Made by a program: the position numbers and the translations under genes
NCBI GenBank assembly: GCA_022822265.1
Contig: JAJECA010000025.1
Span: 1-64,000 of the forward strand
Direction of reading: 5' to 3'
DNA from: Acidimicrobiia bacterium
Lineage (GTDB): Bacteria > Actinomycetota > Acidimicrobiia > Acidimicrobiales > Bin134
Length of the DNA: 64,000 bases
Part shown: positions 15,571 through 24,275 of the stretch, piece after piece
Position numbering within the stretch: position 1 is the stretch's first letter
How the letters are laid out: every line of letters starts with the position of its first letter
The notes under the pieces: model-generated
Told to the model about the DNA's origin: nothing
Seen by the model: the letters and a program-made list of their open reading frames with translations, nothing else
The model's database searches: none

Positions 15571-16356
15571 TTATTTGGCGGGCTTTCGGCCCCATACTGC
15601 GATCGATAGAGAACTCATCATGACAAATCCGGGCGCTCGAACCTGAGCCAGGGCTGTCTGGCCTTCTTCAGCGGTTACCAGGCCGGCCTGCACAATGCGG
15701 GGAATGGCCCGCTCCATGGCGAGGAACCACCACTCCCCGCCCGGGTCTCCAGAGCGCATGGCCCAGACCTCTCCGGTGATGTCGATGTCTTCGGCGCCCA
15801 GATCGCGAAACCGCTCCGGCAGGCGCACTCCGAAGTTGGGATCGCGCCACTTGGCGGTGGCCCCGGTGGCCATGGCGCGGTGGACGGTGGCGTAGGGCTC
15901 GGGCAGAGGCTGCTCACTGAACGCCTGAAAGGCGCCGTCCTCCACCACCAGCCAGCCACCCGGCGCCACCGCCGCCCACAGTGTTTCAATCACTTGATCT
16001 CGTTCTGGCACATGCTGGAGCACCGCGCGGGTGTGGACGAGATCAAAGGCTGCCCGGGGCGCGGGGTCTTTGGCCACGTCGTGCTGCTCTACCACCACGT
16101 TGGGAAGCACCGGCCGGTGGAACTGGAGATCCAAATCAGTGGACCACACCGCTCCCTCTGGCCCGACCTTTCGGCCCAGCCAAGCTGACACCGAACCCGC
16201 ACCGGCGCCCACTTCCCAACACCTCCAGCCGTAGCTCAGCCCGATGCGGTCGAGGACGCGGCGGGTGCGGGGGTCGCGGGCTTCGGCCAACATCTCCAGG
16301 CGGGTGCGCTCGATCTCCACCTCTTCATCCCGAACCCCGTATCGATCATCGGCCAT
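15571..16356 (-). CDS. SAM-dependent methyltransferase (class I)
   Basis: The chosen ATG at 16356 follows AGAGGAG at a good distance and gives 261 residues; a longer open frame upstream would overlap the divergent gene at 16405 and is rejected. The SAM-binding motif is WEVGAGAGSVSAWL, with an acidic end of strand 2 (STDLD), followed by FDLVHTRAVLQHVPER (motif IV area) and GGWLVVEDG (motif VI area). The acceptor substrate is unknown. The P450 gene follows 18 bp downstream. It is transcribed divergently from the acyl-CoA dehydrogenase gene, with a 48-bp gap holding both promoters. Confidence 0.85.
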   Translation of the reverse strand: MADDRYGVRDEEVEIERTRLEMLAEARDPRTRRVLDRIGLSYGWRCWEVGAGAGSVSAWLGRKVGPEGAVWSTDLDLQFHRPVLPNVVVEQHDVAKDPAPRAAFDLVHTRAVLQHVPERDQVIETLWAAVAPGGWLVVEDGAFQAFSEQPLPEPYATVHRAMATGATAKWRDPNFGVRLPERFRDLGAEDIDITGEVWAMRSGDPGGEWWFLAMERAIPRIVQAGLVTAEEGQTALAQVRAPGFVMMSSLSIAVWGRKPAK

Positions 16357-16404
16357 GGAGGCTTCTCCTCTGTTTCTGTCGGCCCCATACCGTATCGTCG
16401 CGCC

Positions 16405-17646
16405 GTGGCCGACCACTCCGAGGACACTGCGCAGCAAACGGCGTTCAGAGCAGAAGTGCGGGCCTGGCTGGAAGCCCGGGCCCCATTGCGGGAAGACGGC
16501 GACGGCTGGTCCACTCGAACCACCCACCACGACGCCACCGCGGAGAAGGCCCACATGGACCGCTGCCGAGAGTGGCAGCGAGAGCTGTACGACAGCGGTT
16601 GGGCGGCCATCGACTGGCCTGTGGACCACGGGGGCCGGGGCGGCGAGCGATGGCAGCGGCAGATCTTCCAGCAGGAGGCCGCCCTTTTCGATGTGACCAG
16701 TGGGTTTATCGCCGCGGGCATCGCCTTGGCCGGACCGGCCATTGGCCACTTCGGCACCGAGGAGCAGAAGGCCCGCCACCTAGAGCCCATGCTGCGGGGC
16801 GACGTGGTGTGGTGCCAGCTGTTCAGCGAGCCCGGTGCAGGGTCGGATTTGGCCAACCTGGCTACGCGGGCCGTGCGAGACGGCGACGAGTTCGTGGTTA
16901 ACGGCCAGAAAGTGTGGAACTCCTCGGCCCATTTGTGCGACTGGGGAATCCTGTTGGCCCGCACCGATCCCGACGCCCCCAAACACAAGGGGATCACGTT
17001 CTTTTTGGTGGACATGAACACCCCCGGCGTGGACCCCCGCCCCATCCGCACCATCAACGGGTCGGCCCATTTCAACGAGGTGTTCTTGAGCGACGTGCGG
17101 ATCCCGGCGGAGAACGTGGTCGGCGAGGTGAACTCCGGATGGGCGGTGGCCCGGATGGTGCTGGCCAACGAGTCCACCATGATCGGCGGCGGCATGGACC
17201 GGGCCGACAGCGCAGCCAACCTGATCGCGCTGGCCCAGCGCTGGGGCACGGCCCACGACCCGATGGTCCGCCAAGGGCTGGCCCAGGCCTACACCCAAGA
17301 GAAGCTGCTCGACTGGATGGGCCGGCGCCTGCAAGAGGATGTGCGCCGGGGTCGCCAACCCAGCTTCGACGGCTCGACTCTCAAGGTGTACTGGTCGGAG
17401 AGCCGCCGGGACCGGGGCAACCTGGGCGTGGGGATCCTCGGGGGCTACGGGGTGGCCGGGAACCATGCCGACACCGCGGTGTGGGCCAATGAGGCGCTGA
17501 ACCGGTTCTGGGGATCGATCGGCGGAGGCACCGACGAGGTACACCGCAACAACATGGCCGAGCGGGTGCTCGGTCTGCCCCCTGAGCCCCGAGTGGACAA
17601 GCACGTCCCGTGGCGAGAGCAGGTGGGCGGCGCCGGCTCGAAATAG
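16405..17646 (+). CDS. Acyl-CoA dehydrogenase family protein
   Basis: The 413-residue flavoenzyme starts at GTG 16405. The conserved middle-domain run WCQLFSEPGAGSDLANL is the ACAD signature that contacts FAD and substrate, followed by VWNSSAH and later EVHRNNMAERVLGLP at the C-terminus (IGGGTDEVHRN). By family it introduces a 2,3-double bond in an acyl-CoA, part of fatty-acid or side-chain degradation. The catalytic base position cannot be fixed without alignment. The neighbouring P450s and BVMO fit sterol, terpenoid or alkyl catabolism. Long-chain versus branched substrate is undecided. Confidence 0.92.
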   Translation: MADHSEDTAQQTAFRAEVRAWLEARAPLREDGDGWSTRTTHHDATAEKAHMDRCREWQRELYDSGWAAIDWPVDHGGRGGERWQRQIFQQEAALFDVTSGFIAAGIALAGPAIGHFGTEEQKARHLEPMLRGDVVWCQLFSEPGAGSDLANLATRAVRDGDEFVVNGQKVWNSSAHLCDWGILLARTDPDAPKHKGITFFLVDMNTPGVDPRPIRTINGSAHFNEVFLSDVRIPAENVVGEVNSGWAVARMVLANESTMIGGGMDRADSAANLIALAQRWGTAHDPMVRQGLAQAYTQEKLLDWMGRRLQEDVRRGRQPSFDGSTLKVYWSESRRDRGNLGVGILGGYGVAGNHADTAVWANEALNRFWGSIGGGTDEVHRNNMAERVLGLPPEPRVDKHVPWREQVGGAGSK

Positions 17647-17720
17647 CAATTCGCATTCGTCTTCTTGTTCACCTCGGTCGCGATCACATCTGCCGATGGC
17701 GCCAGTAAGCTGTGCTCAAG

Positions 17721-18320
17721 ATGGCTGACCAAGCCAAATTCGCCGAACAGGCCATGGAGTACATGGACCAGCTCTACTCGGCGGCCCGGCGAATGACTCG
17801 CAACACAGCCGACGCCGAAGACCTGGTTCAAGAGACCTACCTGCGGGCCTACCGGGGGTTCGGCAACTTCCAGGAGGGCACCAACCTACGGGCCTGGCTG
17901 TTCCGCATCCTCACCAACGCCTTCATCAACTCCTACCGGAGCAAGCAGCGGAAACCGCAATCGGTTGATCTGGCCGGAGTCGAAGACCTCTATCTGCACC
18001 AGCGGCTGGGGGGCGACACCAAGGCCGCGCTAGGCGCCAGCGCCGAGGACGTGCTCATGGAGGCGATTACCGAGTCGGAGATCGTGGACGCCCTGGAGTC
18101 GCTGCCCGAGGAGTACCGGATCGCTGTGCTGTTGGCCGATGTGGAGGGCTTCGCCTACAAGGAGATCGCCGAAATCCTCGACGTGCCCATGGGCACTGTC
18201 ATGAGCAGGCTGCATCGGGGAAGAAAAACGCTGCAAAAGCGGTTGTTAGAGTTCGGACAGACAAGGGGCTGGGTTGATCCGCCCGACCCCGACCGAGCGC
18301 CAGCGCCGGCTGGCATCTGA
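17721..18320 (+). CDS. ECF sigma factor of the SigR/SigH (redox stress) type
   Basis: The ATG at 17721 ([10 protein letters not shown]) is preferred over an in-frame GTG at 17712; the protein has 199 residues. Region 2 reads [16 protein letters not shown] then [19 protein letters not shown], close to SigR/SigH. Region 4 includes [26 protein letters not shown] and [14 protein letters not shown]. It is followed 17 bp later by a small Cys-rich anti-sigma gene, the standard SigR-RsrA arrangement. By family knowledge it would direct transcription of thiol-oxidative-stress genes (thioredoxin, proteases). I see no clear SigR-type promoter upstream. Confidence 0.92.
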   Translation: MADQAKFAEQAMEYMDQLYSAARRMTRNTADAEDLVQETYLRAYRGFGNFQEGTNLRAWLFRILTNAFINSYRSKQRKPQSVDLAGVEDLYLHQRLGGDTKAALGASAEDVLMEAITESEIVDALESLPEEYRIAVLLADVEGFAYKEIAEILDVPMGTVMSRLHRGRKTLQKRLLEFGQTRGWVDPPDPDRAPAPAGI

Positions 18321-18337
18321 TATTCGGAGGCACTGCG

Positions 18338-18622
18338 ATGACGAGGGATGAGCCTTGCTTGGGGGTTCCCAATCAGTGCGACCTCTCGCGCCAGCTCATC
18401 GCCCAGGCCCTGGACGGCCAACCCACCGTGGAGGACGTGAGCCGAGTACGGATTGAGCTGGCCAATTGCCTGCCCTGCATTCAGATCCTCGACGTGGAGG
18501 TGCGCTTCAAGCTGGCCATGAGCCAGGCCTGTCGGGAGTCGGCCCCCGCCTCCTTGCAAGTACGGATCAGCGAGACCCTCCAACGGGTGGTGCTCGACGA
18601 CCTGGACATCCAGGATTTCTGA
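18338..18622 (+). CDS. RsrA-like zinc anti-sigma factor with His ligand missing
   Basis: This 94-residue protein has GGAGG 8 nt upstream of its ATG and directly follows the SigR-like gene. It carries CLPC at residues 44-47, with C7, C14 and C65 elsewhere. The ZAS family motif is H-x3-C-x2-C, but residue 40, where His is expected, is Glu (IELANCLPC). By family it binds the sigma factor while reduced and zinc-loaded, and lets go when a disulfide forms. The replaced ligand could alter zinc affinity or redox set point, which is inference. The C-terminal DDLDIQDF is acidic. Confidence 0.85.
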   Translation: MTRDEPCLGVPNQCDLSRQLIAQALDGQPTVEDVSRVRIELANCLPCIQILDVEVRFKLAMSQACRESAPASLQVRISETLQRVVLDDLDIQDF

Positions 18623-18692
18623 ATGACTGGATCATGCGACCGCTCCCGTCTTGGCGTGGAGCTACTGGGAACCAGTGGCGTAGGGTGAGGCC

Positions 18693-18869
18693 ATGGATTT
18701 GATCGCCGCCGTCGTGTGGCACTGGTGGATCGCCCTGCTCCTGGTCATCGGGACCGTTCCCTTGGTGATCGCCACCATCGTCGGCTACTTCACCAAGGTG
18801 GTGGCCCCCCGCTACAACAGTCGGCACCAGCGGGAAATCAGATCTCAGAGCGCCGACGACACCGAGTAA
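18693..18869 (+). CDS. Small single-span membrane protein (58 residues)
   Basis: The ATG at 18693 with GTGAGG upstream opens a 58-codon frame. Residues about 10-34 are strongly hydrophobic (WIALLLVIGTVPLVIATIVG), followed by a short cytoplasmic tail rich in charged residues (NSRHQREIRSQSADDTE). I do not recognise a family. The gene stops 6 bp before the GTG of the DUF2342 gene, so they are very likely co-transcribed. Coding support comes from the ribosome site, tight packing and clear topology. Confidence 0.7.
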   Translation: MDLIAAVVWHWWIALLLVIGTVPLVIATIVGYFTKVVAPRYNSRHQREIRSQSADDTE

Positions 18870-18875
18870 TCCCCG

Positions 18876-19961
18876 GTGGTTGCAGCAGCCGATCCAGTCG
18901 ACTGGCGGCTGGCTGAGCGGATAGCCAAGAAGGTGGGCGGCCACGAGCCGTTCATCGACTCCTACCACTACCGCAGCCTCTCCCCCGAGCTGGCCGAGCT
19001 GACCGCCCAGGCCGAGGAGCTGGTGGCCGCCGAGACGGGACTGAAGTCGATGAGTGGGGCGGCCCGGGCCCAGGTGACCACCAGAGCAGGGTGGGTGGCC
19101 GCCAACGTGGCCTCCTTCCAGCGACTGCTGCGCCCGGTGACCGACAAGATGGCCGAGCGGGTGTCGTACTCGTGGCTGGCCCCCGTTGCCCAGCGGGTGA
19201 GCGGCACCGAGATGGGGGCGGTACTGGGGTGGATGTCCACCCGGGTGCTGGGCCAGTACGACCTGCTCATCATCGAGGACGAGCGGCCCGAAGACCAGGA
19301 CATGGTCTATTACGTGGGGCCCAACGTGATGGCCCTCGAGCACAAACACGGTTTCGACCCCCGCCAGTTCCGGCTGTGGCTGGCCTTGCACGAGACCACC
19401 CACCGGGCCCAGTTCACCGGCATCGAGTGGCTCCGCCCCTACTTCCTGGGCCTGGTGCAAGACGCCCTCGATGCGGCCGAGCCCGACCTGGAGCACTTCA
19501 AGCAGGTGGCCAAACAGGTGCTGGAGGCCCGGCGCCGGGGGGAAGACCCGCTGGCCGACGGAGGCCTCCCCGCCCTATTGGCCACCCCCGAGCAGAAGGC
19601 GGTGCTGGATCGCATCGGCGGCATGATGAGCCTGCTGGAGGGCCACGGAGACATCACCATGGACCGGGCCGGCGCCAGCCACATCCCCGACGCCAGCCGG
19701 TTCGCCCGGGTGCTGCGCCACCGCCGCAACTCGGCCAAGGGGGTGTCCAAGATGGTGCAGCGCATCATCGGCATCGAGGCCAAGCTGAACCAGTACGCCG
19801 CCGGCGAGGCGTTCATAGAGACGGTGGAGGCCCGGGGCGGCCCCGAGCTCTTGAACCGGGTGTGGGAGTGTTCCGAACGGCTGCCCACCATGACCGAGAT
19901 CCGCAATCCCCAGCAGTGGATCGACCGCGTGGGTGGCACCCCCGCCGAAGCGGCCGTTTGA
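18876..19961 (+). CDS. Zinc-dependent metalloprotease of the DUF2342 family
   Basis: The product has 361 residues from GTG 18876. The segment LWLALHETTHRAQF carries the HExxH-like zinc motif HETTH typical of this actinobacterial family (sometimes annotated as F420 biosynthesis associated). Other family phrases are APVAQRVSGTEMGAVLGWMSTRVLGQYDL and GGMMSLLEGHGD, the latter holding another likely ligand (EGHGD). Family knowledge places it next to tilS and hpt in many actinobacteria, as here. Its stop TGA overlaps the tilS TTG start. The physiological substrate is not established. Confidence 0.88.
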   Translation: MVAAADPVDWRLAERIAKKVGGHEPFIDSYHYRSLSPELAELTAQAEELVAAETGLKSMSGAARAQVTTRAGWVAANVASFQRLLRPVTDKMAERVSYSWLAPVAQRVSGTEMGAVLGWMSTRVLGQYDLLIIEDERPEDQDMVYYVGPNVMALEHKHGFDPRQFRLWLALHETTHRAQFTGIEWLRPYFLGLVQDALDAAEPDLEHFKQVAKQVLEARRRGEDPLADGGLPALLATPEQKAVLDRIGGMMSLLEGHGDITMDRAGASHIPDASRFARVLRHRRNSAKGVSKMVQRIIGIEAKLNQYAAGEAFIETVEARGGPELLNRVWECSERLPTMTEIRNPQQWIDRVGGTPAEAAV

Positions 19962-20839
19962 GCGTCGAAATCCCCGACCTGCTAGCGCGCTGCACGTTTC
20001 CCCCTGCTGGCCCCTCCGCGGGCACCGCAGTGGACTGCGCGGTGTCGGGCGGGCCCGACTCGCTGGCGCTTTTGGTGCTGGCCTCAGAGGCGGGCTGCAT
20101 GGTGACCGCCTGGCATGTGGACCACGGGCTGCGCCCGGGCTCGGCGGAAGAAGCCGATGTGGTGGCTGAGGCCGCCACCCGCTGGGGGGCGGCCTTCGAG
20201 GCCCGCACCGCCCACTGCGAACCCGGACCCAACCTGGAGGCCCGGGCCCGCCAAGCCCGCTACGGCGTGCTGCCCTCCGGCGTGCTCACCGGCCACACCG
20301 CCGACGACCAGGCCGAGACCGTGCTGTTGAACCTCATCCGGGGAGCGGGGCTCGACGGCTTGGCCGGCATCGACCCGGCCCGCCGACCGCTGCTCGGCCT
20401 GCGCCGGAGCGAAACCCAGGCGCTGTGCCAGGCCCAGGGGCTGGAACCGGTGCAAGACCCGTCGAACCTCGACCCCGCCCACCGCCGCAACCGGATCCGC
20501 CACGAGCTGCTGCCGCTGCTCTGCGACATCGCCGACCGAGACGTGGTGCCGATCATCGCCCGGGGCGCCACCCTGACGGGCGGAGTGCGCGACCTGCTCG
20601 ACGAGCTGGCCGCCGCCATCGACCCCACCGACGCCAAAGCAGTGGCCGAGGCCCCCGAACCCCTGGCCCAGATGGCGCTGCGCCGGTGGATCCAGCGCGA
20701 GACAAACGCCGACCACCCGCCCGACGCCGCAGCCATCGAGCGGGTTTTGGCCGTGGCACGAAATGAAGCTCGATCCACCGAAATAGGCGGAGGCTGGCGG
20801 GTAACCCGATCTTCCCAACGGCTCGGCCTCCAAAGATAA
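19958..20839 (+). CDS. tilS: tRNA(Ile)-lysidine synthase
   Basis: TilS converts C34 of tRNA-Ile(CAU) to lysidine so that it reads AUA. The N-terminal PP-loop AVSGGPDSLALLVLA (SGGPDS from residue 30) binds ATP; WHVDHGLRPGS and LTGHTADDQAETVLLNLIRG are family signatures. Length is 293 residues, short for the family, consistent with the compact actinobacterial form. The start is a TTG at 19958 overlapping the previous stop as TTGA. No nearer ATG or GTG precedes the conserved domain. It is followed by hpt, the usual neighbour. Confidence 0.92.
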   Translation: MSVEIPDLLARCTFPPAGPSAGTAVDCAVSGGPDSLALLVLASEAGCMVTAWHVDHGLRPGSAEEADVVAEAATRWGAAFEARTAHCEPGPNLEARARQARYGVLPSGVLTGHTADDQAETVLLNLIRGAGLDGLAGIDPARRPLLGLRRSETQALCQAQGLEPVQDPSNLDPAHRRNRIRHELLPLLCDIADRDVVPIIARGATLTGGVRDLLDELAAAIDPTDAKAVAEAPEPLAQMALRRWIQRETNADHPPDAAAIERVLAVARNEARSTEIGGGWRVTRSSQRLGLQR

Positions 20840-20859
20840 GCACCACTAGGTTGGCCCTC

Positions 20860-21417
20860 GTGTCCACCGAGGCGACCACCGGCAACGGCGACCCCGGCCC
20901 GATCCTCATCTCCAACGACGAGCTGACAACCTGCATCGCCGACCTCGGCACCCGCATCACCAACGACTACCAGGGCCGGGCGCCCCTGCTGGTGGGAGTG
21001 CTCAAGGGCGCCTTCATGTTCATGGCCGATCTGGCCCGGGCCATCGACCTGCCGGTGGAGTTCGACTTCATGGCGGTGTCCTCCTACGGCAGCTCCACCC
21101 GCACCAGCGGCGTGGTGCGGATTGTCAAAGACCTCGACCTCGATTTAGCCGGGCGCGACGTGATCCTGGTGGAAGACATCATCGACAGCGGCCTGACCCT
21201 CAACTACCTCCGCAAGAACCTGGCCGCCCGCAACCCGTCCAGCCTCGAAGTGTGCGCCCTGCTGGTGCGCAAAGGCCGCCAGTACGAAGACCTCGACCTG
21301 CGCTACGTGGGCTTCGAGATCCCGCCCGACTTCGTGGTGGGATACGGCCTCGACGTGGGCGAGCGCTACCGCCAACTCCCCCACATCTGCCAATATCAGC
21401 CGAACAGCAATACATAA
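20860..21417 (+). CDS. hpt: Hypoxanthine-guanine phosphoribosyltransferase
   Basis: This purine salvage enzyme transfers phosphoribose from PRPP to hypoxanthine or guanine. The PRPP loop VILVEDIIDSGLTL lies at about residue 100, LVGVLKGAFMFMADL forms the N-terminal PPi loop, and DFVVGYGLDVGERYRQLP is the base-binding end. GTG 20860 is taken as the start, giving 185 residues; a TTG at 20851 is an alternative. tilS-hpt is conserved in actinobacteria. Here ftsH, the common next gene, is missing and a pilus cluster begins instead. Confidence 0.94.
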   Translation: MSTEATTGNGDPGPILISNDELTTCIADLGTRITNDYQGRAPLLVGVLKGAFMFMADLARAIDLPVEFDFMAVSSYGSSTRTSGVVRIVKDLDLDLAGRDVILVEDIIDSGLTLNYLRKNLAARNPSSLEVCALLVRKGRQYEDLDLRYVGFEIPPDFVVGYGLDVGERYRQLPHICQYQPNSNT

Positions 21418-21517
21418 AACGAATTGAAATACACCTTGCTTTATTGAGCAGAGTGTGGCAGATTGAGGCCTTCGGAGCGACTTCACGGCTCCCCTCCCGA
21501 CCTCTCGGTAACGACCC

Positions 21518-22228
21518 ATGCGGATGGCAAGCGAGGATCGTCGGCGTCAGCTCCCCTGGGTGATACTCGGATTGACCGTCACCCTCACCGCAGCGATCAT
21601 CTTCGCCTTATGGGCATCCTCCCTCAGCAACCGAACGGCGGTTGCGGTGGCCAGTCGAGACATCCCCACCGGATCGACGGTTGAGATCGACGACCTGCGA
21701 GCGGTCGAATTGGCCAGCGGGCAAGGAGCAGGCTTCGTGCCCATGGCCGATTTGGATTCCGTGGTGGGACGCACTGTTCGGGCCGGAATCCCCGAAGGGA
21801 CGATTCTTCACCCTGGACTCTTGTTGTCGAGCCCGCCAGTCGATGGGGAGATGGCAATGGTCGGCGCAGTTCTCCATCCCGGCGAATACCCAATTGCGCA
21901 ACTCGGTCCAGGACAACCGGTCGGAGTGGTGACCGTCAGTCAAAGCCGCGGCCAATACGTGACGACCGGACACAGCCAGGCGAATATGACCAGCTTGTCC
22001 GGTGTCGCCGTCGAGACCGTCCGGGCCACAGTGGCCGAAGCAAGCGAAGTGATGGACTCAGGCCAAGACGCCCTGTTCGTGTCGCTCCTGGTCCCCGTCG
22101 ACGACGCAGTCCACATCAGCAACGCAGCTGCCAACCGCGAACTACGGCTGATTCTGCTGCCCGAGGAATCCCCGACGCGAGACGGTCCCCCGATTCGACA
22201 GCAAGCAATTGCCGGAGCAGTTCCATGA
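21518..22228 (+). CDS. SAF-domain pilus assembly protein (CpaB/RcpC-like)
   Basis: The 236-residue protein has one N-terminal membrane helix (PWVILGLTVTLTAAIIFALW) and a SAF domain starting VAVASRDIPTGSTVEIDDLRAVEL, as in CpaB/RcpC, which sits in the outer part of Tad pilus machines. It is the first gene of the Tad cluster; the 100-bp upstream gap is AT-richer than its surroundings and probably holds the promoter. It overlaps the next gene by 4 bp (ATGA). Base composition drops from here (hand count 57% GC in sample lines versus 68% in tilS). Confidence 0.82.
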   Translation: MRMASEDRRRQLPWVILGLTVTLTAAIIFALWASSLSNRTAVAVASRDIPTGSTVEIDDLRAVELASGQGAGFVPMADLDSVVGRTVRAGIPEGTILHPGLLLSSPPVDGEMAMVGAVLHPGEYPIAQLGPGQPVGVVTVSQSRGQYVTTGHSQANMTSLSGVAVETVRATVAEASEVMDSGQDALFVSLLVPVDDAVHISNAAANRELRLILLPEESPTRDGPPIRQQAIAGAVP

Positions 22229-22971
22229 GCATCATCGCCGTGGGCAGCGCAAAGGCCAGCCCGGGTGTGACCAGCTTGTCGGTTGGGCTCGGACAATCAT
22301 GGGAACCAACCACTGGACGACGGGCCGTCGTGGTGGAAGCAGATGGCGATGGCGGGGTAATTGCCGCTCGATTCGGGCTGGCATCTACACCCTCATTGGT
22401 GGAGCTCTCCGGAACCACCCGACACGAAATGACAATCAGCCGGCTCCAAGCGAGTTGCCAGCCACTCGCCGGGCAACTGCCGGTTCTCGTCGCTCCCGGT
22501 TGCGGCGAGACAACCACCCGGATCCTCTCCCATCTGGCTAAGCGACTGGCCGACGGCCTCGGCCAACTTGACGAAATCGACGCCGTGGTAGACGTAGGTC
22601 GGGTGCGGCTCGACTCCCCTGCTACGGAGCTCATCAAGCACTGCGACCTGCTCGTCCTCGTCGCTCATCCCCGGTTCGACCAACTCGTCCCCCTAGTCCA
22701 TCAGGCACGAAGGGTTCTCTCTGAAGAAATCCCAACCGCTCTGGTCTGCGTTGGCGACCGGCCCTACCCACCTACGGAGATGGCAAAAGCATCTCAGCTC
22801 GATCTCTTGGGCGTTATGGCCCACGAGCCGAGAGTGACCCAAGCGCTCGTCGGCGGATTTCCTGTCAACCAGCGTCATCGCCGACTGCTGCTGTGGCGAA
22901 CACTCACCGAGCTCGTCCATCGAATCCACTTTCGTCTGCAAGCTGCGGCGGGTGATCGAGAGGCGGCATAG
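22225..22971 (+). CDS. ParA/MinD-like ATPase of the Tad cluster (TadZ/CpaE-like) with altered P-loop
   Basis: The product has 248 residues. The N-terminus IIAVGSAKASPGVTSLSVGL is the place of the deviant Walker A of the MinD/ParA family, but the usual GKT is replaced by GVT, so the P-loop lysine is missing; only the early Lys remains. RRAVVVEADGDGG resembles the Walker A-prime region and DAVVDVGRV the Walker B strand with Asp. Position between the SAF protein and the CpaF ATPase fits TadZ/CpaE, which localises the pilus machine. The altered P-loop suggests a non-hydrolysing or weak ATP binder, as reported for some TadZ proteins. Confidence 0.75.
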   Translation: MSIIAVGSAKASPGVTSLSVGLGQSWEPTTGRRAVVVEADGDGGVIAARFGLASTPSLVELSGTTRHEMTISRLQASCQPLAGQLPVLVAPGCGETTTRILSHLAKRLADGLGQLDEIDAVVDVGRVRLDSPATELIKHCDLLVLVAHPRFDQLVPLVHQARRVLSEEIPTALVCVGDRPYPPTEMAKASQLDLLGVMAHEPRVTQALVGGFPVNQRHRRLLLWRTLTELVHRIHFRLQAAAGDREAA

Positions 22972-24275
22972 TGGCTTCTCCCGTTGCCGACCGGGTGCTG
23001 GCCATGGTCACCCACGAGCTAGAGCAAGCGGAGTCAAACCGACTCGGCAACCGTCTGGAGCAAACTGCCCTAGCCAGACAATTCATCCTTGAGGCGCTTG
23101 ACGTCATTGCAGCAGATCGAGCCAGGGCGTTCTTGCCCCCTCTCGACGAACCTGAAGAATCTCGAATAGCCGACGAGGTTCTGGCCACATTGTTCGGACT
23201 CGGGCCCATCGATCGATTGTTGGCTGACAAAACGGTCGAGAACGTGAGCGTGAACGGATGTGACACGGTTTGGGTGCACTATGCCGGGGGCAAGAAGCGC
23301 CGCGTTGAAGCCATCGCAGATTCGGATGACGAGTTGATCGAGCTCATACGCCGGGCAGCCGCTCGGCTGGGCCGCAACGAAAGGCGGTTCGACATTGCCA
23401 ACCCGTTTCTGGACTTGCGACTACCCGACGGATCCCGACTGAACGCTGTCATGGCGGTGTCGGAGCGTCCGGCGGTATCGATTCGTCGACATCGCCATGA
23501 CCAGGTCACATTGAGCGATCTCTGCGAACTGGGCACTTTTGACGAGACGCTGAGAGATTTCTTGGGCGCGGCCGTGAGAGCCCGACTGAGCATCATCGTG
23601 TGCGGTGGAACCAACGCGGGCAAGACGACCCTGTTGCGCGCCCTCTTGAATGCCTGCGACCCCGACGAGCGGCTAATCACCATTGAAGACCGATTGGAGC
23701 TGGGCCTGGCCTCTAACCCCGATCGGCATTGCGACGTGATCGAAATGGAAACCCGCACGGCCAACATCGAGGGAACTGGCGAGATCACAATGCAGCAACT
23801 GGTTCGCAATGCGTTGGCCATGTCGCCCGACCGGTTGATTGTGGGCGAGGTTCGGGGCGCCGAAGTGGTCGACATGCTCTCGGCGCTTTCCACAGGAAAC
23901 GACGGATCGATGTGCACCATTCACGCCAACTCCTCCCAAGCAGCCTTCAGCAAGATCGCCACCTACGCCTTGCGATCCACGGAGCACATACCGGTTGAAG
24001 CAACTAACCGCATGGTCGCGGAGAGCATCGACTTCGTAGTCCATGTGAGCAGAGCACGCGACGGCCAGCGTCGAGTGAGGTCAGTGCGCGAGGTCACTGG
24101 CACTTCGTCAGGCCAGGTGACCAGCGTGGAGGTATTTTCGGCCAACGGATCAGCAACGGCCCTGCCGTGCGCCGAGCTGCAGGCCTCAACCCAACAGCGA
24201 TTGGCCAGCGGGGGGTTTGATCCTTCTTCTTGGGAGCGCGAGTTGGCCCATGAGGAATTCGAATGTCCTCGCTGA
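22971..24275 (+). CDS. Tad pilus secretion ATPase (TadA/CpaF)
   Basis: This 434-residue hexameric ATPase drives pilin polymerisation. Walker A is GGTNAGKTTLL (about residue 211) and the Walker B region is RLIVGEVRGAEVVDML (about 286), with the His box and Asp box between them; GNDGSMCTIHANS is the conserved region after Walker B. The GTG start shares one base with the previous stop. It is the catalytic core of the Tad cluster and is followed by tadB and tadC. Confidence 0.92.
   Translation: MASPVADRVLAMVTHELEQAESNRLGNRLEQTALARQFILEALDVIAADRARAFLPPLDEPEESRIADEVLATLFGLGPIDRLLADKTVENVSVNGCDTVWVHYAGGKKRRVEAIADSDDELIELIRRAAARLGRNERRFDIANPFLDLRLPDGSRLNAVMAVSERPAVSIRRHRHDQVTLSDLCELGTFDETLRDFLGAAVRARLSIIVCGGTNAGKTTLLRALLNACDPDERLITIEDRLELGLASNPDRHCDVIEMETRTANIEGTGEITMQQLVRNALAMSPDRLIVGEVRGAEVVDMLSALSTGNDGSMCTIHANSSQAAFSKIATYALRSTEHIPVEATNRMVAESIDFVVHVSRARDGQRRVRSVREVTGTSSGQVTSVEVFSANGSATALPCAELQASTQQRLASGGFDPSSWERELAHEEFECPR

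Noticed and set aside
16357-16779. A 141-residue N-terminal extension of the methyltransferase
   Set aside because: It would overlap the divergent acyl-CoA dehydrogenase coding region, and a strong ribosome site precedes the ATG at 16356.
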